A stretch of 34,956 nt of DNA. Origin: an uncultured Alphaproteobacteria bacterium (GTDB lineage: Bacteria > Pseudomonadota > Alphaproteobacteria > CAAHEQ01 > UBA3637). The translations under genes and the position numbers were made by a program. The stretch lies in NCBI GenBank assembly GCA_944392125.1, contig CALXVP010000017.1, positions 1-34,956 on the forward strand, given 5' to 3'. The notes beneath the pieces were generated by a model. That model worked only from the letters and a program-made list of their open reading frames with translations. It ran no database searches and had not been told where the DNA came from. This document shows, in pieces, positions 7,800 through 16,238 of the stretch (position 1 is the first letter of the stretch; each line of letters opens with the position of its first letter).

Positions 7800-8849
7800 T
7801 TACAAGAGGCGCGGTTCTTTTTCAACCAACCGTTTCATCACTTTTTTCATTAAAGTAGAAAAAGGATAATCCGAAAAATGTTCCGGCAAAACGAATATCC
7901 CGTTTGAAAGCGGAATAGATTCATTTTCCGAAACTTGCAGGCGCACAATTTGAAGTGTCAACTGAAAATGCGTAAACGTATGCGATACGGTTTGCGGTGT
8001 TTGATGCCAGTGCGGATGTTCAAAAAGCGGATAATGAGATTCATCTGCCTGCCACGGAAACTCAAACAATCCCGAAAGCAACCCCTTCCCTGCCCGCTTT
8101 TCAATATAAAAAGCACCGGAATCATTTTGAATAAGGTAAACATAGCCCCTTTTTATTTTTTTGGCCGGTTTATGAATAAGCGGAATAGATTCGGCAATAT
8201 TCAATGCGTGAGCCTTGCAAATTTCCCGCCATGGACAATGCAAACAATTCGGCTTATTCGGCGTGCAAACCGTTGCCCCCAAATCCATAATGGCCGACGC
8301 ATAATCCGCACCGTGTTCTTTCGGCGTCATCGGTTGCGAGAGGCGGTAAATTTCTTCCTTGGTCACGGCATGCGTCAAGCCATATAATCTGGCAATTACC
8401 CGAATAACATTACCGTCTACCACCGTTTCGGGTTGATTAAATGCAAAGGCGCAGATACTGGACGCACTGTATGGGCCTATGCCCGGCAATTTAAGTAATA
8501 ACTCACGATTGTTCGGGATTTTCCCGCCATATTCTTTCATCAAGACGTGTGCACATTCATAAATTTTTTTCGCGCGGGTGTAATATCCCAACCCTTGCCA
8601 ATAAAGAAGAACTTCCTGTAAATCCGCCTTAGCCAAAGAATCAATCGTCGGGAATCGTTTCATCCACCGATTAAAATAATCAACAACCGTTTTAACCGTT
8701 GTCTGTTGCAACATAATTTCGGATATCCACACGGCATACGGATTTCCATGTGCGCGCCCTTTCACACGCCACGGCATATCGCGCCCGTTTGTTGAAAACC
8801 AACGCAATAACTTTTCGGCTGCGTCGCTTTGCGAAAACTCGTGCGTCAT
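7800..8849 (-). CDS. mutY: A/G-specific adenine glycosylase
   Basis: 349 residues, normal for MutY. The enzyme removes adenine mispaired with 8-oxoguanine in the GO base-excision pathway. Visible: SEIMLQQTTVKTV with the catalytic Glu, the helix-hairpin-helix LLKLPGIGPYSASS, the catalytic Asp in VDGNVIRV, and the 4Fe-4S loop CX6CX2CX5C (CTPNKPNCLHCPWREIC). A C-terminal NUDIX-like domain that reads 8-oxoG follows, with the segment VSHTFTHFQL. It starts 11 nt after the Clp-type gene's stop codon and is the last gene of that minus-strand operon. Confidence 0.96.
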   Translation of the reverse strand: MTHEFSQSDAAEKLLRWFSTNGRDMPWRVKGRAHGNPYAVWISEIMLQQTTVKTVVDYFNRWMKRFPTIDSLAKADLQEVLLYWQGLGYYTRAKKIYECAHVLMKEYGGKIPNNRELLLKLPGIGPYSASSICAFAFNQPETVVDGNVIRVIARLYGLTHAVTKEEIYRLSQPMTPKEHGADYASAIMDLGATVCTPNKPNCLHCPWREICKAHALNIAESIPLIHKPAKKIKRGYVYLIQNDSGAFYIEKRAGKGLLSGLFEFPWQADESHYPLFEHPHWHQTPQTVSHTFTHFQLTLQIVRLQVSENESIPLSNGIFVLPEHFSDYPFSTLMKKVMKRLVEKEPRLL

Positions 8850-8860
8850 AAATCGGGCTC

Positions 8861-10801
8861 TTACTTTTTAACCGGTTGACGCGGGGCTTTTTTAGCCGTC
8901 TGCGCTACGTCGGGGGCTTTTAATTTTGTTGCCTGCTTGGGAGGAGTCGGAGATTGTTTAGTGGGTGCGGGCTCATCCGTTTCAGGCTGATGCACTTCTG
9001 CCGGCACATCCAGCGGTTTTTCTTTTTGCCCCTCTTCCGACTTTAACCCCGCCAACGCACTGCGTGCATAAATTTGCAACTTTCTGCCCGATTTATCTAC
9101 ATTCAAGAAAACTTCATGCCCGGGCTTTACTTTTTCTTGCATAATTAAAAACGATAACGGATTTTCAACCTGATTTTGAATGAGTCGTTTCAATGCACGC
9201 ACACCGAATTTAGATGTAAATACTTCGTCCACAAACCAATCCTTTGCCGAATCGGCAATCGTTATCGTATAGCCGACTTGTTGCGCCCGTTTCAAAAGTT
9301 TGTTCAAGTGGATATCCACAATCTTGCGCAAATCTTCTTCGCCTAACTGGTGGAATGAAACAATATCATCCAACCGGTTTAAAAACTCAGGCCGGAAATA
9401 CTCTCCTAATTTTTCAACACGTTGATAACTCGGCAAGTTGGCACCCACGTTTGATGTTAAAATGATAATCGTGTTTCTGAAATCAACCGTTACGCCTTTG
9501 CTATCCGTCAAACGCCCTTCATCAAGCAACTGCAACATTAAGTTTAAAATATCCAAATGGGCTTTTTCAATTTCATCAAATAACACAACCTGGAACGGCT
9601 TTAAGCGCACGGATTCCGTTAATAAACCACCGGCTTCGAATCCGGGTGTGCCGGGAGCCGGGCCGATCATGCGCGCAACCGATGTGCGCTCCATATATTC
9701 CGACATATCTAATCTGAGCAAAGCCGTTTCATCGTTAAACATAAATTCCGCCAACGATTTAGCCAATTCCGTTTTACCGACACCCGTCGTTCCGATAAAC
9801 AGGAATGACCCAATCGGACGATTCGGATCTTGCAATCCGGAACGCGCCCGACGCAAGGCGTTGGCCACAACCGTTACGGCACTGTCTTGTCCGATAACCC
9901 GTCGTTTCAAATACACTTCGGCATTTGCCAACCGTTGTTTATCTTCGGCGTCTACTTTTTCTACGGGAATACCCGTCCAATCCGCCACCGTGCGATAGCA
10001 GTAATCTGTCGTTAAAATCATATTCGCTGCTTCCGGCACGCCTTTTTCATAATCCATTTTCAGCAAACTGCACGCATCGTCCAATAAATCCAACGCTTTT
10101 GAGGGAAATGCCCGTTGCTTCACATACCGATGCGCCAACTGACACGCCGTGCGCACACTTTCTTCCGGAATGGAAACATCATAATGCAACTCATAAAATC
10201 TTTTACGCGCCCGCGTAATGGCAATGCTTTCATCTAAACTCGGCTCATCAATCATAACCGGTTGAATATGAGCCATTACCGTATTATCTTTTTCAACGGA
10301 AGAAACATAAGTGATGGTATTTGCCTCTAAAATGCACATAATCGAATCGGTTGAAAGACACAATTTTAAAAATTTTGCCGCCTCTTTATTTTCGGGATTC
10401 GTATCCATATTCACCAAAAGGCTGACATCTTTTAAATATAAAATTTTCTGTTTATCGCTATCCACAACCGCTTGCATGATTTGTTTAAGCAATTCACTGT
10501 ATTCGGCTTCCGACTTTGTATCAAGCATCACTTTCGGAATATCAATACCCACAACTTCTCTGCCGTTTAACGAATCGGGCACGCCCTCCGAAGCCAAAAA
10601 GTTAATTAAACCCTCAATCAACGCCGTCTTACCGATTCCGCTTGCGCCGATAACTGCCGGATTGCATTTCGTGCTACGCATTAAAATGTGAATCAACCTT
10701 TCCAGCTCTTCTTGCCTGCCCACCACATTCGTCAACCGACGCGCCTTGGAAAGTTGCGTATAATTGATTAAATACCGATTGATGTTAAAATCGTCCATCA
10801 T
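8861..10801 (-). CDS. ClpA/ClpB-family double AAA+ ATPase, truncated and degenerate
   Basis: 646 residues against ~750-860 for ClpA/ClpB. There is no Clp N-domain and no coiled-coil middle domain. D1 keeps Walker A (GASGIGKT, 52-59), but the Walker B position reads ILYLKDV in place of FIDE. D2 keeps Walker A (GTTGVGKT, 337-344), Walker B (VVLFDE, 405-410), the Arg finger (FRPEFLNR) and sensor 2 (GVRALKR). The D2 pore loop, normally GYVG, is GTPG, losing the substrate-gripping Tyr, and the ClpP-docking IGL loop is absent. A Pro/Lys-rich tail of ~60 residues follows. Likely a specialised remodeller rather than a protease partner. ATG 10801 follows GGGGG. It sits between a secreted-protein gene and mutY. 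Confidence 0.8.
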   Translation of the reverse strand: MMDDFNINRYLINYTQLSKARRLTNVVGRQEELERLIHILMRSTKCNPAVIGASGIGKTALIEGLINFLASEGVPDSLNGREVVGIDIPKVMLDTKSEAEYSELLKQIMQAVVDSDKQKILYLKDVSLLVNMDTNPENKEAAKFLKLCLSTDSIMCILEANTITYVSSVEKDNTVMAHIQPVMIDEPSLDESIAITRARKRFYELHYDVSIPEESVRTACQLAHRYVKQRAFPSKALDLLDDACSLLKMDYEKGVPEAANMILTTDYCYRTVADWTGIPVEKVDAEDKQRLANAEVYLKRRVIGQDSAVTVVANALRRARSGLQDPNRPIGSFLFIGTTGVGKTELAKSLAEFMFNDETALLRLDMSEYMERTSVARMIGPAPGTPGFEAGGLLTESVRLKPFQVVLFDEIEKAHLDILNLMLQLLDEGRLTDSKGVTVDFRNTIIILTSNVGANLPSYQRVEKLGEYFRPEFLNRLDDIVSFHQLGEEDLRKIVDIHLNKLLKRAQQVGYTITIADSAKDWFVDEVFTSKFGVRALKRLIQNQVENPLSFLIMQEKVKPGHEVFLNVDKSGRKLQIYARSALAGLKSEEGQKEKPLDVPAEVHQPETDEPAPTKQSPTPPKQATKLKAPDVAQTAKKAPRQPVKK

Positions 10802-10821
10802 CACAAACCCCCGATTCCCCG

Positions 10822-11961
10822 TTAATCTTCCTCATCTGCTTGCGGTAATTCACCGTTAATCGTAAATGCCGTCGGCCGACGCAACGTGGCAAAATCCGAT
10901 TGTGCCGCTTCGTAATCTTTATCTTGGATTAAACGATCCTCCATAATAATGTAGGCATCGTATGCCGAACCGCGCATTAAAACCTGCATATATACGGTAT
11001 CGGGATTGCCCCAAATCAATTTATCGTTTTCGTCCGGCAAACCGTATGTATCAAAAATCATATTCCAAAAATCTTCTTGGCGTTGCATTTTCTTTGCCAT
11101 ATTTTTGCGACTTGTATTCAGTGAATTATCCCCTAAATTCCGATAAACGATTTTGTAAACAACATTCATCGTTTCGGGCGAAGAATAAGAAACTTGAATC
11201 GTTTCGCGCGATTGCGGGCGCACATACGTTTCGCGGAAAACATAATGCACCTCATCCGATTCGGCATATTCCAAAATACATCTGCGAATATCATCAACAA
11301 TCGTTAATCCATGTTGTTGCCGGCATACATTTTCGTAATAAGATGTTCTGAACAGCGGAATGGATTTTTCCACGCGTTGCAATGTATACCCGAGTTCGCT
11401 TAATTCATCATAAACGCTTTCGCTATCCCATCCGAAACCGATACCCGCCAATTTAAATTTTGAAACATCATGCCGATTTAAACTCATGGCGCGCGCTTTT
11501 TGCTCCATTACCTTTTGTGCACCGGCTTTATCGGATTCGGTCATTGTTAACGGCGTGCTGCGCTTAATCAAATCTTCATCTTTAATTTTTGATTCCGTAT
11601 ATTTTTCTTCTTCCAACGTTTCCTTTACTTTTTTGGACGACGGATCAATTTCAATCGTTGTATTCGGGAACGGCGCAATCACCAAGGAAGATAACGGCTC
11701 AGCATCCCTGCCCAATTTCGGTCTTTGTATGGTTCCGCCCGTTTTTGATACCTGCGTTTGCTCCGTTTCGGCAGTTTGCGGGGCTTTCGGGGTTAAGTCA
11801 ATGCGTCTGCCCGTGCTTGAAGGAGTAGACGATGCCGTCGGGGCCGAAACGGTCGGAGCCGATTCGTATGCCGGAATATCCTCAAACAGAGGCACACTTT
11901 CCTGTGCCGACACATTTTGCGTTAAAAAAACAAAAATCAAGGCGATAATACTCTTTTTCAT
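10822..11961 (-). CDS. secreted protein of unknown function
   Basis: 379 residues, not recognised. A Sec signal peptide (KKSIIALIFVFLTQNVSA) is followed by a Ser/Thr/Pro-rich linker to about residue 75, a charged helical stretch, and a globular C-terminal part. The latter has ~5 aromatic-rich strands and a Cys pair (ENVCRQQH and RRCILEY). It is the first gene of the operon with the Clp-type ATPase (20 nt downstream) and mutY. AAGGAT precedes ATG 11961. A periplasmic role is inferred only from the signal peptide. Confidence 0.72.
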   Translation of the reverse strand: MKKSIIALIFVFLTQNVSAQESVPLFEDIPAYESAPTVSAPTASSTPSSTGRRIDLTPKAPQTAETEQTQVSKTGGTIQRPKLGRDAEPLSSLVIAPFPNTTIEIDPSSKKVKETLEEEKYTESKIKDEDLIKRSTPLTMTESDKAGAQKVMEQKARAMSLNRHDVSKFKLAGIGFGWDSESVYDELSELGYTLQRVEKSIPLFRTSYYENVCRQQHGLTIVDDIRRCILEYAESDEVHYVFRETYVRPQSRETIQVSYSSPETMNVVYKIVYRNLGDNSLNTSRKNMAKKMQRQEDFWNMIFDTYGLPDENDKLIWGNPDTVYMQVLMRGSAYDAYIIMEDRLIQDKDYEAAQSDFATLRRPTAFTINGELPQADEED

Positions 11962-11984
11962 GTTATATCCTTGTAAAATTTATC

Positions 11985-12013
11985 TTGACCTTTTTGCAAT
12001 ATACGGTATTATA
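11985..12013 (+). promoter_or_regulatory. promoter of LOG-mlaA-mlaC operon
   Basis: -35 TTGACC (11985-11990), 17-nt spacer, -10 ATTATA (12008-12013). The -10 read backwards is TATAAT, so the divergent secreted-protein operon may use the same AT box. Confidence 0.65.
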
Positions 12014-12065
12014 TACTACATTTATGAACAGTATTAAATAATTTATTCGGAAAAGCAAGGAAAAA

Positions 12066-12656
12066 ATGATGAGTACACTTAATTCTGTTGCAGTTTTCTG
12101 CGGAGGCAGTCCGGGAAGAAAGGCCATATATATGCAGGAAGCGCATCGCCTTGGGGAGATTTTGGCGCAGAACGAAATAAAATTAATCTACGGAGCCGGC
12201 ACAACCGGACTGATGGGAGCCGTTGCCGACGGCGCCTTTTCCGAGAACGGCTATGTTATCGGCGCAACCATTCGCGAATTATACGATATTGAAAAACCCG
12301 AAAACGTGGCGGAACGCGCCAACAAGTTTGAAGTATGGGATTTAATGGCCGAACGTAAAGTTTCCATGGTCAGCCAATCGGATGCCATCTGTATTTTACC
12401 CGGCGGTTTCGGCACGATGGATGAACTGTTTGAAGTGTTAACATTGCGCCAACTAAACATTATCAAAGCCCCGATTATTGTTGTTAACATTGATGGATTT
12501 TATAACACCTTGGAGCAATTTATTTATGAAATGATCGGCGAAGGATTTGCAAAACCGTATCAATTAAAACTCCTCACCTTTGTGCATTCGGTTGATGAAG
12601 TATTGCCTGAAATCACAAAGCAAATGGAAGCCATCAACAAAGGCGAGGTATTGTAA
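12066..12656 (+). CDS. LOG-family protein (nucleotide 5'-monophosphate phosphoribohydrolase)
   Basis: 196 residues. Shows the LOG fold motifs FCGGSPG (N-terminus), GAGTTGLMGAVADGA and the catalytic PGGFGTMDE. Family members cleave nucleoside 5'-monophosphates to base and ribose phosphate, and were long misannotated as lysine decarboxylase. Bacterial LOGs often act in purine turnover. Two adjacent ATGs (12066 and 12069) fit the AAGGA at 12057-12061; 12069 has the better spacing. Its TAA abuts the ATG of mlaA, so both are cotranscribed. Confidence 0.9.
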   Translation: MMSTLNSVAVFCGGSPGRKAIYMQEAHRLGEILAQNEIKLIYGAGTTGLMGAVADGAFSENGYVIGATIRELYDIEKPENVAERANKFEVWDLMAERKVSMVSQSDAICILPGGFGTMDELFEVLTLRQLNIIKAPIIVVNIDGFYNTLEQFIYEMIGEGFAKPYQLKLLTFVHSVDEVLPEITKQMEAINKGEVL

Positions 12657-13445
12657 ATGAAAATCATGAAGCACACTTTATTGGCATTTATGATTGTAAC
12701 GATTTGTTTGGCATGCGGTGCCTGTGCCACAAAGCCGACGGATCCCGAACAATTAAGAGTATACGAAGCGAATCACGATCCGTTAGAGCCGATGAATCGG
12801 GGTATCTTTGCATTCAATAATATGTTTGATGCCGTTATTTTGGAGCCGGTTGCCTACGGTTATCGTGCCGTGACAACACAAACAATCCGCACAGGCGTTA
12901 CGAATTTTTACGATAACATGAGCGAAATGCGCAACATTGTCAACGGCGCACTGCAAGTAAACGGCACAAAAACAGCCAACGCAACCAAACGATTTTTAGC
13001 CAACACGTTTTGGGGATTTTTCGGTCTGATGGATGTTGCCTCCGACATGGGCATTCCCAAATATGATAACGATTTCGGGCAAACGCTGGCCGTCTGGGGT
13101 TGGCACACAAGCGATACATACTTAGTATTGCCGTTTTTCGGCCCCTCAAATCCGCGGGATATTTTCGGCACAATGGGAAACTTCATCACGCCGCCATCCA
13201 TTTTGATTACGTGTATGACACCGTGGACATCTTATCCGTTAAACGGCGTCAATTACGTGCAAATGCGGGAACGCGCCATAGAATTTTTGGATAATTTACA
13301 TAACTCCTCTGCCGATTACTATGCAACCATTCGCACAATGAGTCAACAAAATCGGCAAAAGGTAATTAACGATGCCTTGGGTCATGTTGATCAAGAAACA
13401 CCCAAACAATACGAATTTGATATGGAATTTGATGATTTTGAATAA
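12657..13445 (+). CDS. mlaA: outer-membrane lipoprotein MlaA (VacJ)
   Basis: 262 residues. The N-terminal signal ends in a Cys-rich region (LACGACAT) that provides the lipid-modified Cys, although the lipobox is not canonical. The MlaA signature DPLEPMNRGIFAFNN is followed by the membrane-embedded ring region, including NFITPPSILITC. MlaA removes mislocalised phospholipids from the outer leaflet of the outer membrane and passes them to MlaC. Adjacent mlaC supports this. The MlaFEDB transporter genes are not in the window. No gap from the LOG gene. Confidence 0.94.
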   Translation: MKIMKHTLLAFMIVTICLACGACATKPTDPEQLRVYEANHDPLEPMNRGIFAFNNMFDAVILEPVAYGYRAVTTQTIRTGVTNFYDNMSEMRNIVNGALQVNGTKTANATKRFLANTFWGFFGLMDVASDMGIPKYDNDFGQTLAVWGWHTSDTYLVLPFFGPSNPRDIFGTMGNFITPPSILITCMTPWTSYPLNGVNYVQMRERAIEFLDNLHNSSADYYATIRTMSQQNRQKVINDALGHVDQETPKQYEFDMEFDDFE

Positions 13446-13456
13446 GGAGAACCAAA

Positions 13457-14059
13457 ATGAAAAAACTATCACTCTTTTTGCTCGGTGCATTGATGTTTGC
13501 GCGAACAGCCGTTGCCGGTCCGGATGAAGCAACGGCATTTGTGAGCAAATTAGCAAACGAAATGATTGTAGATGTATTAGCCACCGAGAAACCGATGACG
13601 GAGAAATTGGATTTATTTCGCACGAAATTTCAAGCCGCCATTGATTTAAAATTTGTGGGGCAGTTTGTAATCGGCACTTATTGGCGAAAAGCAACGCCGG
13701 CCGAACGGGAAGCATTTTTAACGGCGTTTATGGATTTTGCCACAAAATCATGGGCTGATAAATTTAACTTGTATACTGGGCAAAAAATTACGTTTACGGG
13801 CACACGTCCCGCTCAAAAAGGGCAATTTTATGTTGACAGCCTCATTGAAAACAACCCTCCGGCAGAAGTGATTTGGCGCGTGCGCGAGAAAGACGGCACT
13901 TATAAAATTGTTGATATTGTTGTGGAAGGCGTCAGTATGGCATTAAGTTATCGGAATGAATACAGCTCCTTTTTGCAAAAGAATAACGGTAATTTAAGCG
14001 CCTTGACGAAAGAACTGGAACAAAAGAGTAAAAACTTTCAATTCAGTGAGCAAAAATAA
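13457..14059 (+). CDS. mlaC: periplasmic phospholipid-binding protein MlaC
   Basis: 200 residues with signal peptide KKLSLFLLGALMFARTAVA. The mature part matches the MlaC/Ttg2D family: DLKFVGQFVIGTYWRKATPAEREAF is recognisable in pieces, followed by the strand-rich lipid pocket region and EGVSMALSYRNEY. MlaC shuttles phospholipid between MlaA and the inner-membrane MlaFEDB complex. It is 11 nt after mlaA with AAGGAG before the ATG; last gene of its operon. Confidence 0.92.
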   Translation: MKKLSLFLLGALMFARTAVAGPDEATAFVSKLANEMIVDVLATEKPMTEKLDLFRTKFQAAIDLKFVGQFVIGTYWRKATPAEREAFLTAFMDFATKSWADKFNLYTGQKITFTGTRPAQKGQFYVDSLIENNPPAEVIWRVREKDGTYKIVDIVVEGVSMALSYRNEYSSFLQKNNGNLSALTKELEQKSKNFQFSEQK

Positions 14060-14121
14060 TCGCATAGAAAAAGCACAATTTTCATTGCGTTATTTTGGGA
14101 AATTCCGCAATCCCTTTTCGT

Positions 14122-14150
14122 TTGACAAATCCATAAATTTTTGTTAAAAT
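14122..14150 (+). promoter_or_regulatory. promoter of the low-complexity protein gene
   Basis: Perfect TTGACA (14122-14127), 17-nt spacer, -10 TAAAAT (14145-14150), 28 nt before ATG 14179. It gives this gene its own transcript separate from mlaC. Confidence 0.8.
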
Positions 14151-14178
14151 GGAAAGCAACGATAACGGAGTGCGCTAA

Positions 14179-15699
14179 ATGGATTTAACACAACAGCAGA
14201 CGGATGCGGTTTATGACGCCATCGCGCGGAAAGTAACAGATTTCCGAAACGGTTTCAACACGAGCGGTTTGCTTTCATCAACCGCTTTGTGTGTGCCGAA
14301 TTATACCATACCCTATTCAACAAGCACCCCTCTGTTTTATATGGCGGACGATAGCGGAACAGGCACAGCTTCGCTTGATGGCTTTACATACATAGCCACT
14401 CCGACTTACCTCCCGTTGCAAACCTTACCGATAGAGGTAACGGACGTTTCAAATGCAACGCCGGTGTATTCGGGATTTAGCGCATCGCAACTCATTTTAA
14501 CCAATCCAGTCGTCTCTCCGTATATCTATGACGTTACCGCTTCCGATGCATTATCACCGCTCATATCTCCTTTACCGATGAGTGATATGACGACGGCGCT
14601 TTCAAGCGAATCCGAATCCATATCAAATACAAACCATCATCAAGAGGTTGATATACCCGAAACAACCGACACACCAAACGCTTTATCCGAAGAACCGCAA
14701 GAACAACTCTCGGCCTTTAATTATCTGCCGGATGATACTTTTATGTTGGCAACACTTCCTGTCGAGAATGATACGCTTTCAGCAGAGAATCAACAGTCTG
14801 ACACCATGGATGAAATGGCGGAAACAACCTCATTACAAGAGTCGCTCAAATCAGCGGAAATACAAGCAGAGCAAGCCGATCCAAATACAGAAATAGCACT
14901 TTCCGAAGTAAGTGAGCTATTGTCCGTAAATGTGCCTACTGATATAGATATACGAGCGCGTTCTCAAATAATGCCTGTTCAAGCCGAGAATACGGTAGAA
15001 AATACCGTTATGACAAAGACGAATACTCAACCAACCACCGTTTTGTCAAATGAATCGGGCAAATTAACCGCCTCTGCCGAACAACAAAAAAAGATAACAA
15101 ATCTCTCTGCCAAGAATCCCAAAACGCCGGCTATGAGTTTACAACAAAGCGCTTCTCAAAGCGGAATTGCATTGCAACAGGCGCAACAGGCACAACAGCA
15201 AGCGCAACAACAAAAAAGCAATCTGTTAGTCCGAACGGGAGACTGGATTCAACGCAACATTTTCGATCGTGTCGGCGATTGGATGCCCATCGGTATTTTA
15301 GGGAAAGCCGTAAAGATGGTGGGCAATGTGTTTACGGGTTTATTAAAAACAGTCGGACATCTTTTTGACGGGAATTGGAGTAATGCCGGCAAAACAGGTT
15401 TAAGTTGGCTCAAAGATACGGCTATTGTGGGTGGAACAACCGTCGGCGTTTATGCCCTCGGCAAGCAATTCGGTTGGTGGGGGAAATCCGATACAACAAA
15501 TTCCGCAACTACGACAAGCTCCGCCACAACAGCAACTGCAACCAATTCAAACACAACCTTAAATACAAGTTCCGCCTCCCTCGCCATACAATCAAATACA
15601 TCTCAAAACGCAACGGCACGGCTGGGGACACCTGTAACCTTAAACGAATCTGAGTCGACCCAAACGCTTATCCGCAATTCGCAACACACAAACGGATAG
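14179..15699 (+). CDS. large Ser/Thr/Gln-rich protein of unknown function
   Basis: 506 residues, not recognised. Roughly residues 1-330 are acidic, Ser/Thr/Pro/Glu-rich and probably disordered. A Gln/Ala stretch (QQAQQAQQQAQQQ) leads into an ordered segment, residues ~350-435, with two amphipathic or hydrophobic parts (WMPIGILGKAVKMVGNVFTG and DTAIVGGTTVGVYALG). The tail is Ser/Thr/Asn/Ala-rich. No N-terminal signal peptide is seen. It could be an envelope-associated or exported effector-like protein, but nothing identifies it. Own promoter, GGAG before the ATG, and no clear terminator after it. Confidence 0.65.
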   Translation: MDLTQQQTDAVYDAIARKVTDFRNGFNTSGLLSSTALCVPNYTIPYSTSTPLFYMADDSGTGTASLDGFTYIATPTYLPLQTLPIEVTDVSNATPVYSGFSASQLILTNPVVSPYIYDVTASDALSPLISPLPMSDMTTALSSESESISNTNHHQEVDIPETTDTPNALSEEPQEQLSAFNYLPDDTFMLATLPVENDTLSAENQQSDTMDEMAETTSLQESLKSAEIQAEQADPNTEIALSEVSELLSVNVPTDIDIRARSQIMPVQAENTVENTVMTKTNTQPTTVLSNESGKLTASAEQQKKITNLSAKNPKTPAMSLQQSASQSGIALQQAQQAQQQAQQQKSNLLVRTGDWIQRNIFDRVGDWMPIGILGKAVKMVGNVFTGLLKTVGHLFDGNWSNAGKTGLSWLKDTAIVGGTTVGVYALGKQFGWWGKSDTTNSATTTSSATTATATNSNTTLNTSSASLAIQSNTSQNATARLGTPVTLNESESTQTLIRNSQHTNG

Positions 15700-15839
15700 T
15701 CTAGTCTATTCTCTTACGATAGGAATACTCTGTTTGGTTCTAAAAATCCCTCCTGTTTGCTAGCGTAATGAAGTATACTCATGGGATTAACGGAATAAAA
15801 AAACTGTAAAACGTCCTAAAAATTCAGTATAAAAAACAA

Positions 15840-15861
15840 CTGATACTTCACATTGTATCAG
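15840..15861 (-). terminator. inverted repeat, possible second terminator for tRNA-Asn
   Basis: Perfect 7-base arms CTGATAC (15840-15846) and GTATCAG (15855-15861). Read on the minus strand the hairpin is followed by TTGTTTTTTA, so it would stop transcripts passing the tRNA-Asn terminator. The rest of the 15700-15950 gap shows no gene. Confidence 0.5.
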
Positions 15862-15919
15862 ATACGCCGACAAACATTACAACACATAATTTGGGACATA
15901 CCCCATTTCAGGTAAAAAA

Positions 15920-15946
15920 TAAAGCCCCTGATAAAATCAAGGGTTT
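15920..15946 (-). terminator. terminator after tRNA-Asn
   Basis: Arms CCCCTGAT (15925-15932) and ATCAAGGG (15936-15943), with one wobble pair, lie just after the tRNA 3' end. T-rich tracts follow on either strand, so it may work in both directions. Confidence 0.7.
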
Positions 15947-15951
15947 TTAAA

Positions 15952-16026
15952 TGGCTCCAGCGGTAGGGCTCGAACCTACGACCGATCGGTTAACAGCCGA
16001 TTGCTCTACCACTGAGCTACGCTGGA
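15952..16026 (-). tRNA. tRNA-Asn(GTT)
   Basis: Full cloverleaf: acceptor TCCAGCG pairs with CGCTGGA, the D-arm contains AGCTCAGTGGTAGAGC, the anticodon loop is CTGTTAA with anticodon GTT between ATCGG/CCGAT, and the T-loop is TTCGAGC. CCA is encoded. A promoter TTGCAT (16067-16062) with 17-nt spacer to TATTAA (16044-16039) lies upstream. Confidence 0.97.
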
Positions 16027-16038
16027 ACAACGAGATAT

Positions 16039-16067
16039 TTAATACACCTTTTTTTTGAAGAATGCAA
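16039..16067 (-). promoter_or_regulatory. promoter of tRNA-Asn
   Basis: Minus-strand -35 TTGCAT at 16067-16062, 17-nt spacer, -10 TATTAA at 16044-16039, about 13 nt before the tRNA 5' end. Confidence 0.6.
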
Positions 16068-16184
16068 GCATTTTTTTCATTTTTTATTATTTTTTTTACA
16101 AAACGATTTATTTTTTCCTCAATGAATGCCGTCACGGTTTGTTTTGACCTTCTTTATGCCCTCACCGGAACGGAAGAATTTTAG

Positions 16185-16213
16185 TTGACATTTCCTCTGA
16201 AACACACTAGAAT
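16185..16213 (+). promoter_or_regulatory. promoter of the MsbA-like exporter
   Basis: TTGACA (16185-16190), 17-nt spacer, TAGAAT (16208-16213). The -35 coincides with an in-frame TTG that would otherwise look like a start codon; the true start must lie downstream, at ATG 16239. Confidence 0.8.
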
Positions 16214-16238
16214 GCACTCAATTAACAAAAGGATTTAT

